NCBI RefSeq assembly: GCF_036038375.1
Contig: NZ_CP107935.1
Span: forward strand, 1,550,001 to 1,614,000
Direction: 5' to 3'
DNA length: 64,000 nt
Source of the DNA: Streptomyces sp. NBC_00414
Lineage (GTDB): Bacteria > Actinomycetota > Actinomycetes > Streptomycetales > Streptomycetaceae
Shown piece after piece: positions 16,379-24,420 of this stretch (positions within the stretch are counted from its first letter, which is position 1; every line of letters begins with the position of its first letter). Under the pieces are notes generated by a model. That model was not told the origin of the DNA and searched no databases. It saw only the letters and a list, made by a program, of their open reading frames with translations. A program made the translations under genes and the position numbers.

Positions 16379-17370
16379 TTACTCCCCTTCTCCAGCGCTC
16401 TGGTCGGTCTTGATGAGGTTGGAGATGTTGAAGACACCGCGCTCCTCGAACTGCTGCTCTGCCCACAGGACAGTCTGGGTGCCCTGGTGCTTGACCATCC
16501 CGGGCGAGACCCCGAGCCGGAACGTGCCCGGCACGGGCTTTCCTTCGTCGGTGAGCGGCAGGATGTCGAGCGGGGACGGGCCGGGCGAGGGGTAGACGAT
16601 CGCGTCGGTGCCGATGGACGTCGGGTACAGGCCGGCCGCGACGGTGGTCTTCATCAGCTTGCGGTGGATGCCGATGCGCTGGTTGGCGAGGACGGCGGCC
16701 CGAATGCCGGGCCGCCACGTCTCCCGCTTCAGCGCCGGGTGCGGCTCGTAGTACGGCACCTGGCCCCGGCTGCGCTGGCGCAGCTTGCCGATGCCGCCCT
16801 TCGCGGTCGCCTTGATCGCGGTCTCCAGCAGCGCCATCGTCGGGTCGGTCTGCTTGCGCCGTGCCATCGCGTTCAGGAATTCCTGGCCGGTGAGGTCGGT
16901 GGTGACGCCGAGGTCGGCCATGGTGGTCACGTACGCGTCGCGCAGCCGCTTGTACCAGGCGTCCAGGTAGCGGCCGCTCTGGGTGCGCACGTACGCCTCG
17001 ATCGGCGCGACGTCAAAGCCGAGCTCCACCGCGTAGGCGACGGTGGACGCGGCGTACCAGGCCGGGCCCTCGGGCCTCTCGCACTGGGGGTGAACGGGCT
17101 GGGGAGCCGGTCACCGTCGACGGTGCGGCCGTTGACCGTCACGCGGGACAGGTCGACGTGGGAGAGGTCGACCAGCCACGAGCCGGGCAGCGCCGGGTCG
17201 AACGTCGGGTTGCCGCTATGGCGGGTCGGCCCGTTCAGTCCGACGGTGAGGCCGTTGGCGGCCGCGGCGAACGACATGTTGATGTCGACCGCAACCCGGT
17301 ACGGGTGTCGGCGACCGCCTCCTGAGCGGCCCGCACCACTGTGTGGGAGCCAGCGTTCTCTACGACGGGT
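16379..17370 (-). pseudogene. tap: Telomere-associated protein Tap, C-terminal part with frameshifts
   Basis: Tap binds telomere 3' overhangs and recruits Tpg. The C-terminal third is recognisable: VDINMSFAAAANGLTVGLNG, FDPALPGSWLVDLSHVDLSR, YLDAWYKRLRDAYVTTMADL, YPSPGPSPLDILPLTDEGKP and SPGMVKHQGTQTVLWAEQQF. It is broken at least twice: near 17090 a run of five C (minus strand) where six are needed, and near 17305, between VVRAAQEAVADTRTG and VAVDINM. The N-terminal helix-turn-helix and about 400 further residues are absent to the right. The last codon runs directly into tpg. A decayed telomere-maintenance operon. Confidence 0.8.
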
Positions 17371-17553
17371 CGGCCATGTTCCCGGCACCGCCAAACTGAC
17401 AGGCGGCCAGATCGACGCCTGCCGACACCTCCAGCTTGCGAGCCCTCAAGCGGAAAGGGCGCGCTCCGGCCGTCCGTCACCCTCGACGTCAACCGGGCCG
17501 GTCGACGGGCAGCCGGACCAAACCATCGCGATACAACACGCCCCACTACCACC

Positions 17554-17660
17554 AAGATCCGGACCATACGCGGGCCAACTCCCCACATTGAACCCGCCGG
17601 ACCGACATCCTTGCTGGTCAGAAGGCTGTACCACCAGTAGACGAAGAACCTACTGGGTGG
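17554..17660. repeat. Dispersed structured repeat, copy 2 (conserved hairpin)
   Basis: AAGATCCGGACCAT (17554-17567) and CGGGCCAAC (17571-17579) match copy 1 at 9832 with identical spacing; GCTGTACCACCAG follows 71 bp later. The hairpin is CCAGTAG (17634-17640) / CTACTGG (17650-17656), which can extend outward with CCA/TGG. Loop CGAAGAA is identical to copy 1 although the stem bases differ. Confidence 0.6.
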
Positions 17661-18331
17661 TCTGTACCGGTATCTGGCCATGTGCGCTTGGCGCCACAAG
17701 ACTGCTCGACAATCACACTTGACACGCCTACCCGACCTGCGGCCTTCCTCATGCCGATCACCTGACCCACGGCGCAGCAAAGCTGACTTCCCATCAGGAC
17801 GATCGAATAGAGGTCACCCCCTATCGCCCGCACTGCACACAGATAAAATTGCAGGTCAGGATTCCGCCGCAGGGCTTCAGCGATCAGAGCAGCAGCTAGA
17901 CGATGGGATCTTGCCGGTGACACGCACCACTAGATCACCGGTCACGACCTCGTTGCCAGAACTGTCCACTCCCGACAAATGGCCGCGATGCTGACGCGCA
18001 GCAAAAGGGCGACATCACACGGTCATGCCTCGTTACGCGAGCCCTGCACAGTCCAACATCAGCAGCACCTACCGGACCGAGCCGGGATCACCCTCAGCAC
18101 ATCACGACACTCATCAGCAGAATCATCTGATTACGCGTCAGTAGAGTCAGCATTGGGTCAGCATTCGGTTTGCCAAGCCCTGCTACAGATGGCTAAACAC
18201 GCGAAGCGCTACGCGCCCTCGGAGCCCGCGGGCCGGGCATGATCATCCATCCACGGCTACTCGCATTCACTGCACCCAGGGCATCCCCTAGGCCGTGGCT
18301 ATGCCCAAAGCAGCCGCAGCATCTGCACTGG
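17661..18331. other. Decayed stretch between the tap remnant and pirin
   Basis: About 670 bp with lower GC and no supported gene. GGTCAGCATT-type short repeats occur near 18150-18165. This is the apparent junction between the accessory block and the orderly chromosome. Confidence 0.4.
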
Positions 18332-19297
18332 TCAGCGCACCCGTCCCCGCGCTTTCAGCGGCCCAGGCGGCAAGTTCGGCGCAGGGAGCCGGTCACCGTC
18401 GTACCCCTTCACCTCACCGAAGCGCGAGCTTTCCATCCAGTCCGAACGGGCTTGTGCGATATCCTGGTTGGACCGTCCGATGAAGTTCCACCACATGACC
18501 AGCTCCTCCTCGAACGGCTCGCCGCCGAGCAGCATCAGGCCGGCGTCCGACTCGGCCCGCAGGGGCAGTTCGGTGCGGCCGCAGCCGAGGTAGAGCATGG
18601 AGCCGGGCAGCAGCGGCACACCGTCCACGTGGGCCTCGCCGGACATGGACAGCACCGCGTACTCGAAGTCCGGCTCCAGCGGCAGGCGTACGTCGGCGCC
18701 CCGCGCGAGGGCCAGATCGGCGCCGACGATCGGCGTGTACGTCGTACCGGGCGAGGCCGCTCCGTCGACGCCGCCCAGCACGATCGTGGCCTTCAGGCCG
18801 GGGGCCGTGACGACGGGCAGCTCGCTGTGGTGTTCGAAACGCGGGTCGGTGTGGCGGTCGCTGTCCGGCAGAGCGACCCACAGCTGCGCGCCGTGCAGGA
18901 AGCGGGCGTGCGACTTGGGGCTCTCCTCGGAGTGGCTGATGGCCCGGCCGGAGGTCATGAGCCCCAGCTCACGGGGGCGGATCGTCTGCAGGCTGCCCGT
19001 GGAGTCGCGGTGCAGCACCTCGCCCTCGTGCAGCCAGCTCACGGTCTGCAGACCCATGTGCGGATGCGGCGGGACCTGCATACCCGGCTCTTCGGCGATG
19101 TCGTCGGGCCCGTAGTGATCGACGAAGCACCACGCGCCCACCATGCGCCGGCCCAGGTTGGGCAGCAGCCGCCGGACTTCGCTGGACTCGCCGAGCTTGA
19201 CCCGGCGGGGGCTGAGGAGTTCACGTACCGGCTCCGCCACCACGAAGCCCCGGCCGCCGCACAGAGCAGGAACGGCCTCGCGATCAAGATTGCTCAT
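18332..19297 (-). CDS. Pirin family protein
   Basis: 321 residues from ATG 19297 (a TTG 9 bases upstream is possible). Pirins are double cupin proteins with an iron site; some have quercetin dioxygenase activity, others act as redox sensors. The N-terminal cupin shows VDHYGPDDIAEEPGMQVPPH, HPHMGLQTVSWLHEGEVLHR and HSEESP, which supply the metal-binding His residues. The C-terminal cupin includes YAVLSMSGEAHVDG. The WWNFIGRSNQDIAQARSDW ending is typical of actinobacterial pirins. It is transcribed toward the decayed region and away from the TPR gene. Confidence 0.92.
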   Translation of the reverse strand: MSNLDREAVPALCGGRGFVVAEPVRELLSPRRVKLGESSEVRRLLPNLGRRMVGAWCFVDHYGPDDIAEEPGMQVPPHPHMGLQTVSWLHEGEVLHRDSTGSLQTIRPRELGLMTSGRAISHSEESPKSHARFLHGAQLWVALPDSDRHTDPRFEHHSELPVVTAPGLKATIVLGGVDGAASPGTTYTPIVGADLALARGADVRLPLEPDFEYAVLSMSGEAHVDGVPLLPGSMLYLGCGRTELPLRAESDAGLMLLGGEPFEEELVMWWNFIGRSNQDIAQARSDWMESSRFGEVKGYDGDRLPAPNLPPGPLKARGRVR

Positions 19298-19456
19298 GCC
19301 GCACAACCTAGCCCCGTCGAGGAGGGTCCGTCATGCCGTCCCCCGCCGGTCACCACCGAGCAGGTTGTGGAATATTCAACAAACCTGGGCGGTTCTGCCC
19401 GTCGAAGGAAGCCAAGGAAGCCACGGATGTCGAGGGAAACAGAGGAGGTCACGGAC

Positions 19457-19804
19457 GTGGACACGACGTACTACGGCCACGGAACGACCGCGGAGCGCTG
19501 GGAGCGCGCCCGGATGTTCTTCGACGCCAAGGACTACGCGGCCTCGGCGCGCGTGCTGGACGCGCTGGTCGAGGAGGTGCCGCAGGAGACGGCCCCCCGT
19601 CTCCTGCTGGCCCGGGCGTACTACCACTCGGCCCAGCTGGGCCGGGCGGAGTCCGAGCTGCGCGTCCTCGTCGAGCGTGACCCCGTGGAGCACTACGCCC
19701 GCCTCATGCTCGGCCGGACGCTCCAGCGCCAGGGCCGCGACGACGAGGCCCGGCCGCACCTGCGGCTCGCCTCGGCCCTCGCGGGGGATTTCGACTCGTT
19801 GTGA
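19457..19804 (+). CDS. Tetratricopeptide repeat protein
   Basis: 115 residues from GTG 19457, chosen because AGAGGAGG lies at the right distance; an in-frame ATG at 19427 gives 125. Helix-turn-helix repeats are clear: AERWERARMFFDAKDYAASA, RLLLARAYYHSAQLGRAESE and HYARLMLGRTLQRQGRDDEA, about three TPR units. Such small proteins act as assembly or scaffolding partners. It is divergent from pirin. The next 50 bp contain tandem GTGAGCTCCACGTT units. Confidence 0.85.
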   Translation: MDTTYYGHGTTAERWERARMFFDAKDYAASARVLDALVEEVPQETAPRLLLARAYYHSAQLGRAESELRVLVERDPVEHYARLMLGRTLQRQGRDDEARPHLRLASALAGDFDSL

Positions 19805-19815
19805 CCTGCGAGTCG

Positions 19816-19850
19816 TGAGCTCCACGTTGTGAGCTCCACGTTGTGAGATG
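19816..19850. repeat. Short tandem repeat after the TPR gene
   Basis: Two adjoining copies of GTGAGCTCCACGTT followed by degenerate GTGAG units. Probably replication slippage; no function assigned. Confidence 0.6.
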
Positions 19851-19916
19851 TGAGGTGTGAGCAGGGCGGCCCGGGTCGTCCGGCGGCGCGGGCCGCGCCG
19901 CCGGGCCCCCGGCCCG

Positions 19917-21401
19917 CTACTTCACGGACGCCTTCGAGGCCTCCTCCGGTGACTCCTTCGCCGGCTCCTCGGACGCGTCCTTGGATGCGTCCTTGGACGC
20001 GTCCTTGGAGGGCCCGTACGTGCGCTTGCCCCGCCGGTAGGCGATCTCGCCGAGGATCACGTCCACCGCGATGAAGGCCGCCAGCGGGATGCCGAGGAGC
20101 GGCACGAAGTAGCCGAGGACGGCGATGCCCGCCATCAGCGGGACGAGGACGGGCGCGGGCACCTGCTGCCAGGCGCCGCGCGGAACGGGACGGCCGAAGG
20201 CCGAGGCGCGGCCCCGCTGCCACCACATGCGGTAGCCCCACAGGATCAGCAGGATCAGACTGAGGGCGAGGGCCATCAGCACCAGCTGGTTGACGATGCC
20301 GAAGAGGACACCGGTGTGCGCGTCGATCCCCCAGCGGGTGAGCTTCGCCAGCACCGGGTAGTCGGCGAACCGCACCGTGTCGGTCACCTCGCCGGTTGTC
20401 GGGTCGACCGCGACCGCGTCCTGCTTGGTGGGCCAACTGCGCTGGACCTGGCTGACCTTGTAGGCGGACGAGGCGTCGGCGGGCGGGACGATCTCCACCG
20501 GGTCGCCCAGGCCCTCGGCCCGCGCGGCGGCCAGCACCTTGTCGAGGCCGACGCCGTGCTCGACGCCGCCCTCGGCCGAACCGGACCCGTGGCCCGAGTG
20601 CTCGCCGCCCCCGGCGGCCGACACCGACGGGGTCGCCTGGCGGAGCGAGGTGCGCAGTTCGTCGATGTTCGCTCCGGCGTACGTCGACCAGGTCAGGCCC
20701 GTCGCCGAGAGGAAGATGAAGCCGACCGCGGCCCAGACACCGACCGACCCGTGCAGCCCGAGGGTGCGTCGGCGCCCGCTGGTCCCGCGTATCTTGCGCT
20801 GCGAACGACGGCGGCCGAACCAGAGCACCAGGCCGCCGCCCGCGATCACCCACAGCCAGCTTGCGGCGAGTTCGCTGTAGAGCCGGCCGTCGTCGCCGAG
20901 CTTCAGGTTGGCGTGGAACTCGTCGATCCAGGTGCGCAGCGGCAGGGCGCCGGTGGACCCGTACTGTTCGAGCGCGCCGCGCACCTTGGCCGTGTACGGG
21001 TCGACGAACACCGCGAGGGTGTGGGTCTCGCCGATGCCGGAGACGCCGGACAGCATCACCCTGGTCGTCGCGTCGTCCTCGGGTGAGGGGCGTACCGCGG
21101 AGACCGTTCCCTCCGGGTGGGCCTTGCGCGCGGCGGCGACCTGTTCGGAGATCGGCAGCTTCTCGTCGCCGACCGGGACGGTCATCTCGTGCGAGTAGAG
21201 GATCTTCTCGGCCTGGAACGACGCCGCGTACAGGAATCCGGTCGTGGCGGCGACCAGCAGGAACGGGGCGACGAACACTCCGGCGTAGAAGTGCAGCCGC
21301 AGCACCAGCGGGCGGAGCGGCGCCCAGCCGCCGCGTCTGGGAGTGGCGGGGGTGACGGACTGCGGGGACTCGTCCGTCTCGGTCGTGGGAGCGGTGGACA
21401 T
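19917..21401 (-). CDS. PepSY-associated membrane protein (PepSY_TM)
   Basis: 494 residues from ATG 21401. After a Thr/Ser-rich cytoplasmic start come four membrane segments typical of PepSY_TM proteins: LRLHFYAGVFVAPFLLVAAT, LAASWLWVIAGGGLVLWFG, SVGVWAAVGFIFLSATGLTW and QLVLMALALSLILLILWGYR, with large extracytoplasmic PepSY loops carrying a His-rich piece (GGGEHSGHGSG). Family members are linked to iron/siderophore reduction or metal handling. The C-terminus carries tandem KDAS units. It is divergent from peptide deformylase with a palindrome between them. Confidence 0.88.
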   Translation of the reverse strand: MSTAPTTETDESPQSVTPATPRRGGWAPLRPLVLRLHFYAGVFVAPFLLVAATTGFLYAASFQAEKILYSHEMTVPVGDEKLPISEQVAAARKAHPEGTVSAVRPSPEDDATTRVMLSGVSGIGETHTLAVFVDPYTAKVRGALEQYGSTGALPLRTWIDEFHANLKLGDDGRLYSELAASWLWVIAGGGLVLWFGRRRSQRKIRGTSGRRRTLGLHGSVGVWAAVGFIFLSATGLTWSTYAGANIDELRTSLRQATPSVSAAGGGEHSGHGSGSAEGGVEHGVGLDKVLAAARAEGLGDPVEIVPPADASSAYKVSQVQRSWPTKQDAVAVDPTTGEVTDTVRFADYPVLAKLTRWGIDAHTGVLFGIVNQLVLMALALSLILLILWGYRMWWQRGRASAFGRPVPRGAWQQVPAPVLVPLMAGIAVLGYFVPLLGIPLAAFIAVDVILGEIAYRRGKRTYGPSKDASKDASKDASEEPAKESPEEASKASVK

Positions 21402-21497
21402 CGGCTGGCTTCTCCGGTCGGGCAGGGGACGACGGGGCCGTACTCGGCCGTTGCGGAGCAGTAGTCGGTGGGCGGGGCCGTCGAGTTCCCGGAGATT

Positions 21498-21517
21498 CAT
21501 GTGGTCTGTGTCACATG
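21498..21517. promoter_or_regulatory. Palindrome CATGTG-N8-CACATG in a divergent promoter region
   Basis: A perfect 6-bp inverted repeat with 8-bp spacing in the 212-bp gap between the PepSY gene (start 21401) and the deformylase gene (start 21614). Spacing is that of a dimeric regulator site; the regulator is unknown. Confidence 0.4.
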
Positions 21518-21613
21518 GCAGTCGGCGGTGCCGACCGGCACCCGGACGGAAGACCCGCGCCCCTGCCAGGGAGCCGCCTCGCGCCCGGGACGCCGTCTTG
21601 GCATGCTGGCGCG

Positions 21614-22255
21614 ATGGCATCATCCAGTGACCTCACGCCCCTCAGCGACCGAGTGGAAGAACTCCTCTCCCGTACGGGCCCGTTGCCGATCGTCGCCGCG
21701 GGTGACCCCGTGCTGCGCCGCGCGGCCGAGCCGTTCGACGGCCAGCTGGACCCGTCGCTGCTGGCCCGCTTCGTCTCGGCCCTCCGCGACACCATGCACG
21801 CGGCGCCGGGGGTCGGGCTGGCCGCACCCCAGGTGGGCATCCCCCTGCGTCTCGCGGTGATCGAGGACCCGGCGCCGGTCCCGGACGAGATCCGCGAGGT
21901 ACGCGGCCGGGTACCGCTGCCCTTCCGGGTCCTGGTCAACCCGGTGTACGAGGCCGTGGGCACCGCCCGTGCCACGTTCTTCGAGGGCTGTCTGAGCGTG
22001 CCGGGCTGGCAGGCGGTGGTGGCCCGACCCGCCGAGGTGCGGCTCCTGGCGCAGGACGAGCACGGGAACCCGGTGGACGAGGTGTTCACGGGCTGGCCCG
22101 CGCGGATCGTCCAGCACGAGACGGACCACCTGGACGGCACGCTCTACCTCGACCGCGCGGAACCGCGCTCACTGTCCTCCAACGAGGCGATGGCGCAGTG
22201 GTGGGCCCAGCCGACCCCCGCCGAGGCGGCGAAGGGGCTGGGCTTCCACCTGTGA
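21614..22255 (+). CDS. def: Peptide deformylase
   Basis: 213 residues. Removes the formyl group from the N-terminal Met of new proteins. All three family motifs are present in order: GVGLAAPQVGI (motif 1), EGCLSVPG with the metal-binding Cys (motif 2), and QHETDHLDG with the two metal-binding His and the catalytic Glu (motif 3). The long N-terminal lead before LPIVAAGDPVLRRAAEPF is usual for one of the several actinomycete paralogues. Start ATG 21614 is the only reasonable one. The stop is followed by a tandem GAGCCTGT repeat that echoes the gene end. Confidence 0.95.
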   Translation: MASSSDLTPLSDRVEELLSRTGPLPIVAAGDPVLRRAAEPFDGQLDPSLLARFVSALRDTMHAAPGVGLAAPQVGIPLRLAVIEDPAPVPDEIREVRGRVPLPFRVLVNPVYEAVGTARATFFEGCLSVPGWQAVVARPAEVRLLAQDEHGNPVDEVFTGWPARIVQHETDHLDGTLYLDRAEPRSLSSNEAMAQWWAQPTPAEAAKGLGFHL

Positions 22256-22292
22256 GCCTATGAACCTGTGAGCCTGTGAGCCTGTGAGCCCG
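22256..22292. repeat. Tandem GAGCCTGT repeat after the deformylase gene
   Basis: Three to four copies of an 8-9 bp unit matching the end of the deformylase reading frame, probably slippage of the stop region. No function assigned. Confidence 0.6.
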
Positions 22293-22336
22293 GCCTGTCA
22301 GCCGGGATCCGTGCGCCGGAACCCGGCTGGGCCGGG

Positions 22337-23773
22337 TCACTTCCCGTCGCGGTACGCCTCCAGCAGCCTCAGCCACACCTCGCTGACCGTCGGGTAGGAC
22401 GGGACCGCGTGCCACAGCCGGTTCACCGGGACCTCGCCGGCGACCGCGATCGTGGCGGAGTGGATCAGCTCGCCGACGCCGGGGCCCACGAGGGTGACAC
22501 CGCGGAGCGTCTCGGTGTCCAGGTCGACGACCATCCGGGCCCGGCCGCGGTAGCCGTCGGCGTAGAGGCCGGCGCCGGCGACCGTGGAGATGTCGACGTC
22601 GACGGACCTGACGCGGTGGCCGGCCTGCTCGGCCTCGGCGAGGGAGAGGCCCACGGCGGCGGCCTCCGGGTCGGTGAAGACGACCTGGGGGACGGCGGCA
22701 TGGTCGGCGGTCGCGGAGTGCGCGCCCCAGGGGTCGGTCTCCAGGAGCGGTACACCGGCCGCGCGGGCGGCGATGGCGGCGCCCGCGATACGGGCCTGGT
22801 ACTTGCCCTGGTGGGTGAGCAGGGCGCGGTGGTTGACGTCGCCGACCCCGTACAGCCATTCGCTGCCCGTGACCCGGCAGCTGTCGTCGACCTCCAGCCA
22901 GGAACCGGGCGTGAGGCCGACCGTCTCCAGGCCGACGTCGTCGGTGCGCGGGGCGCGTCCGGTGGCGAAGAGGATCTCGTCGGCCTCGATACGGTCGCCC
23001 GTGGACGTGGTGACGACGACCGTCGTGCCCTGCCGGGTCACGGACTCGACCGAGGCGCCCGTGCGGACGTCCGCGCCCGCTTCCGTGAGCGCCTCGGCGA
23101 TCAGTTCGCCGGCGAAGGGCTCCATGCGGGGCAGCAGTCCCTTGCCGCGGACGAGGATCGTGACCTGGGAGCCGAGGGCCTGCCAGGCGGTGGCCATCTC
23201 CACGCCGACGACTCCGCCGCCGACCACGACGAGGCGGCCCGGGACGGCCTGGGCGCTGGTGGCGTCCCGGCTTGTCCAGGGCTTGACGTCGGCGATCCCG
23301 GGCAGGTCGGGCACCACGGCGCGGGTACCGGTGCTGATGGCCACGGCGTGCCGGGCGGTCAGTACGTGTCGTTCACCGTCGGGGCCCTCGACCGTGACCC
23401 GGCGCGGCCCGTCGAGCCGGCCGTGTCCCCGGTAGAGGTCGACTCCGACGCCTTCCAGCCACTGGACCTGGCCGTCGTCCTTCCAGTTCGAGGTGAAGTA
23501 GTCGCGGTTGGCGAGGATCGCCGCCGCGTCGAGGGGGCCCTGCACGGCCTGGCGCAGGCCGGGGACCTTGCGGGCGTCCGCGCGGGCGATCACCGGGCGC
23601 AGCAGGGCCTTGCTGGGCATGCAGGCCCAGTACGAGCACTCGCCGCCGACCAGTTCGCTCTCCACGATCGCGGCGGAGAGGCCTGCCGCGCGGGCGCGGT
23701 CGGCGACGTTCTCCCCCACGGGTCCGGCCCCTAGCACCACGACGTCGTACACGTTGGTTTCCGTTTCCGTCAT
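22337..23773 (-). CDS. FAD-dependent pyridine nucleotide-disulfide oxidoreductase
   Basis: 478 residues from ATG 23773. Two-dinucleotide-fold flavoprotein of the lipoamide dehydrogenase/mercuric reductase group. FAD-binding motif VVLGAGPVGENVADRARAAG at the start; redox-active disulfide in GGECSYWACMPSKALLRP (C-x4-C); NAD(P)-binding VVGGGVVGVEMATAWQALGS; second FAD motif LYGVGDVNHRALLTH; and a C-terminal dimerisation domain. The active-site spacing matches the family, but no 2-oxoacid dehydrogenase genes are nearby, so the substrate is unknown. Divergent from a thioredoxin gene, which makes a thiol-redox role plausible. Confidence 0.9.
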   Translation of the reverse strand: MTETETNVYDVVVLGAGPVGENVADRARAAGLSAAIVESELVGGECSYWACMPSKALLRPVIARADARKVPGLRQAVQGPLDAAAILANRDYFTSNWKDDGQVQWLEGVGVDLYRGHGRLDGPRRVTVEGPDGERHVLTARHAVAISTGTRAVVPDLPGIADVKPWTSRDATSAQAVPGRLVVVGGGVVGVEMATAWQALGSQVTILVRGKGLLPRMEPFAGELIAEALTEAGADVRTGASVESVTRQGTTVVVTTSTGDRIEADEILFATGRAPRTDDVGLETVGLTPGSWLEVDDSCRVTGSEWLYGVGDVNHRALLTHQGKYQARIAGAAIAARAAGVPLLETDPWGAHSATADHAAVPQVVFTDPEAAAVGLSLAEAEQAGHRVRSVDVDISTVAGAGLYADGYRGRARMVVDLDTETLRGVTLVGPGVGELIHSATIAVAGEVPVNRLWHAVPSYPTVSEVWLRLLEAYRDGK

Positions 23774-23895
23774 GGGGTCAGTCTGGTCGTTGGTGTGGGT
23801 CGTGGCCACACGGGTACGTGCGCGGAATACGGCGCCGGTCGGCGCCGTTGTGCACAACGGCCACGCACCGACCCCAGGAAGAGGGAATCAACGCC

Positions 23896-24282
23896 ATGAG
23901 CAGCACCGTGGAGCTCACCAAGGAGAACTTCGACCAGACGGTCACGGACAACGAATTCGTCCTGATCGACTTCTGGGCGTCCTGGTGCGGCCCGTGCCGG
24001 CAGTTCGCCCCGGTCTACGAGAAGGCCGCGGAGGCCAATTCCGACCTGGTGTTCGCCAAGGTGGACACGGAGGCTCAGCCGGAGCTGGCCGCCGCCTTCG
24101 ACATCCAGTCGATCCCGACGCTGATGATCATCCGCGACCAGGTGGCGATCTTCGCCCAGCCGGGTGCGCTGCCCGAGGCCGCTCTGACGGATGTCATCGG
24201 TCAGGCCCGCAAGCTCGACATGGACGAGGTCCGCAAGTCCGTCGCCGAGCAGCAGAAGGCCGAGCAGGACAAGGCCGAGTAA
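23896..24282 (+). CDS. trx: Thioredoxin
   Basis: 128 residues with the canonical active site FWASWCGPCRQF (WCGPC) and the cis-Pro loop SIPTLMIIRD. General disulfide reductant; also partner of reductases and peroxidases. ATG 23896 has AGGAAGAGGG upstream. Beyond the usual 108 residues there is a charged C-terminal helix (VRKSVAEQQKAEQDKAE), common in streptomycete secondary thioredoxins. Its 122-bp gap with the divergent disulfide oxidoreductase gene probably holds both promoters. Confidence 0.95.
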   Translation: MSSTVELTKENFDQTVTDNEFVLIDFWASWCGPCRQFAPVYEKAAEANSDLVFAKVDTEAQPELAAAFDIQSIPTLMIIRDQVAIFAQPGALPEAALTDVIGQARKLDMDEVRKSVAEQQKAEQDKAE

Positions 24283-24420
24283 TGCCGGAGGGGCCCGCGC
24301 CCGAGGGGGTGACGGTCGCTCCCCCACCGGTCGGTGATCGGCCCCCGGGCCGGCCGGTCGCCTGCGTGCCGGTCGGCGGTCTCGGATCCGGTCCGGCGAG
24401 CGGCTCCTGATCCGGTCCGC

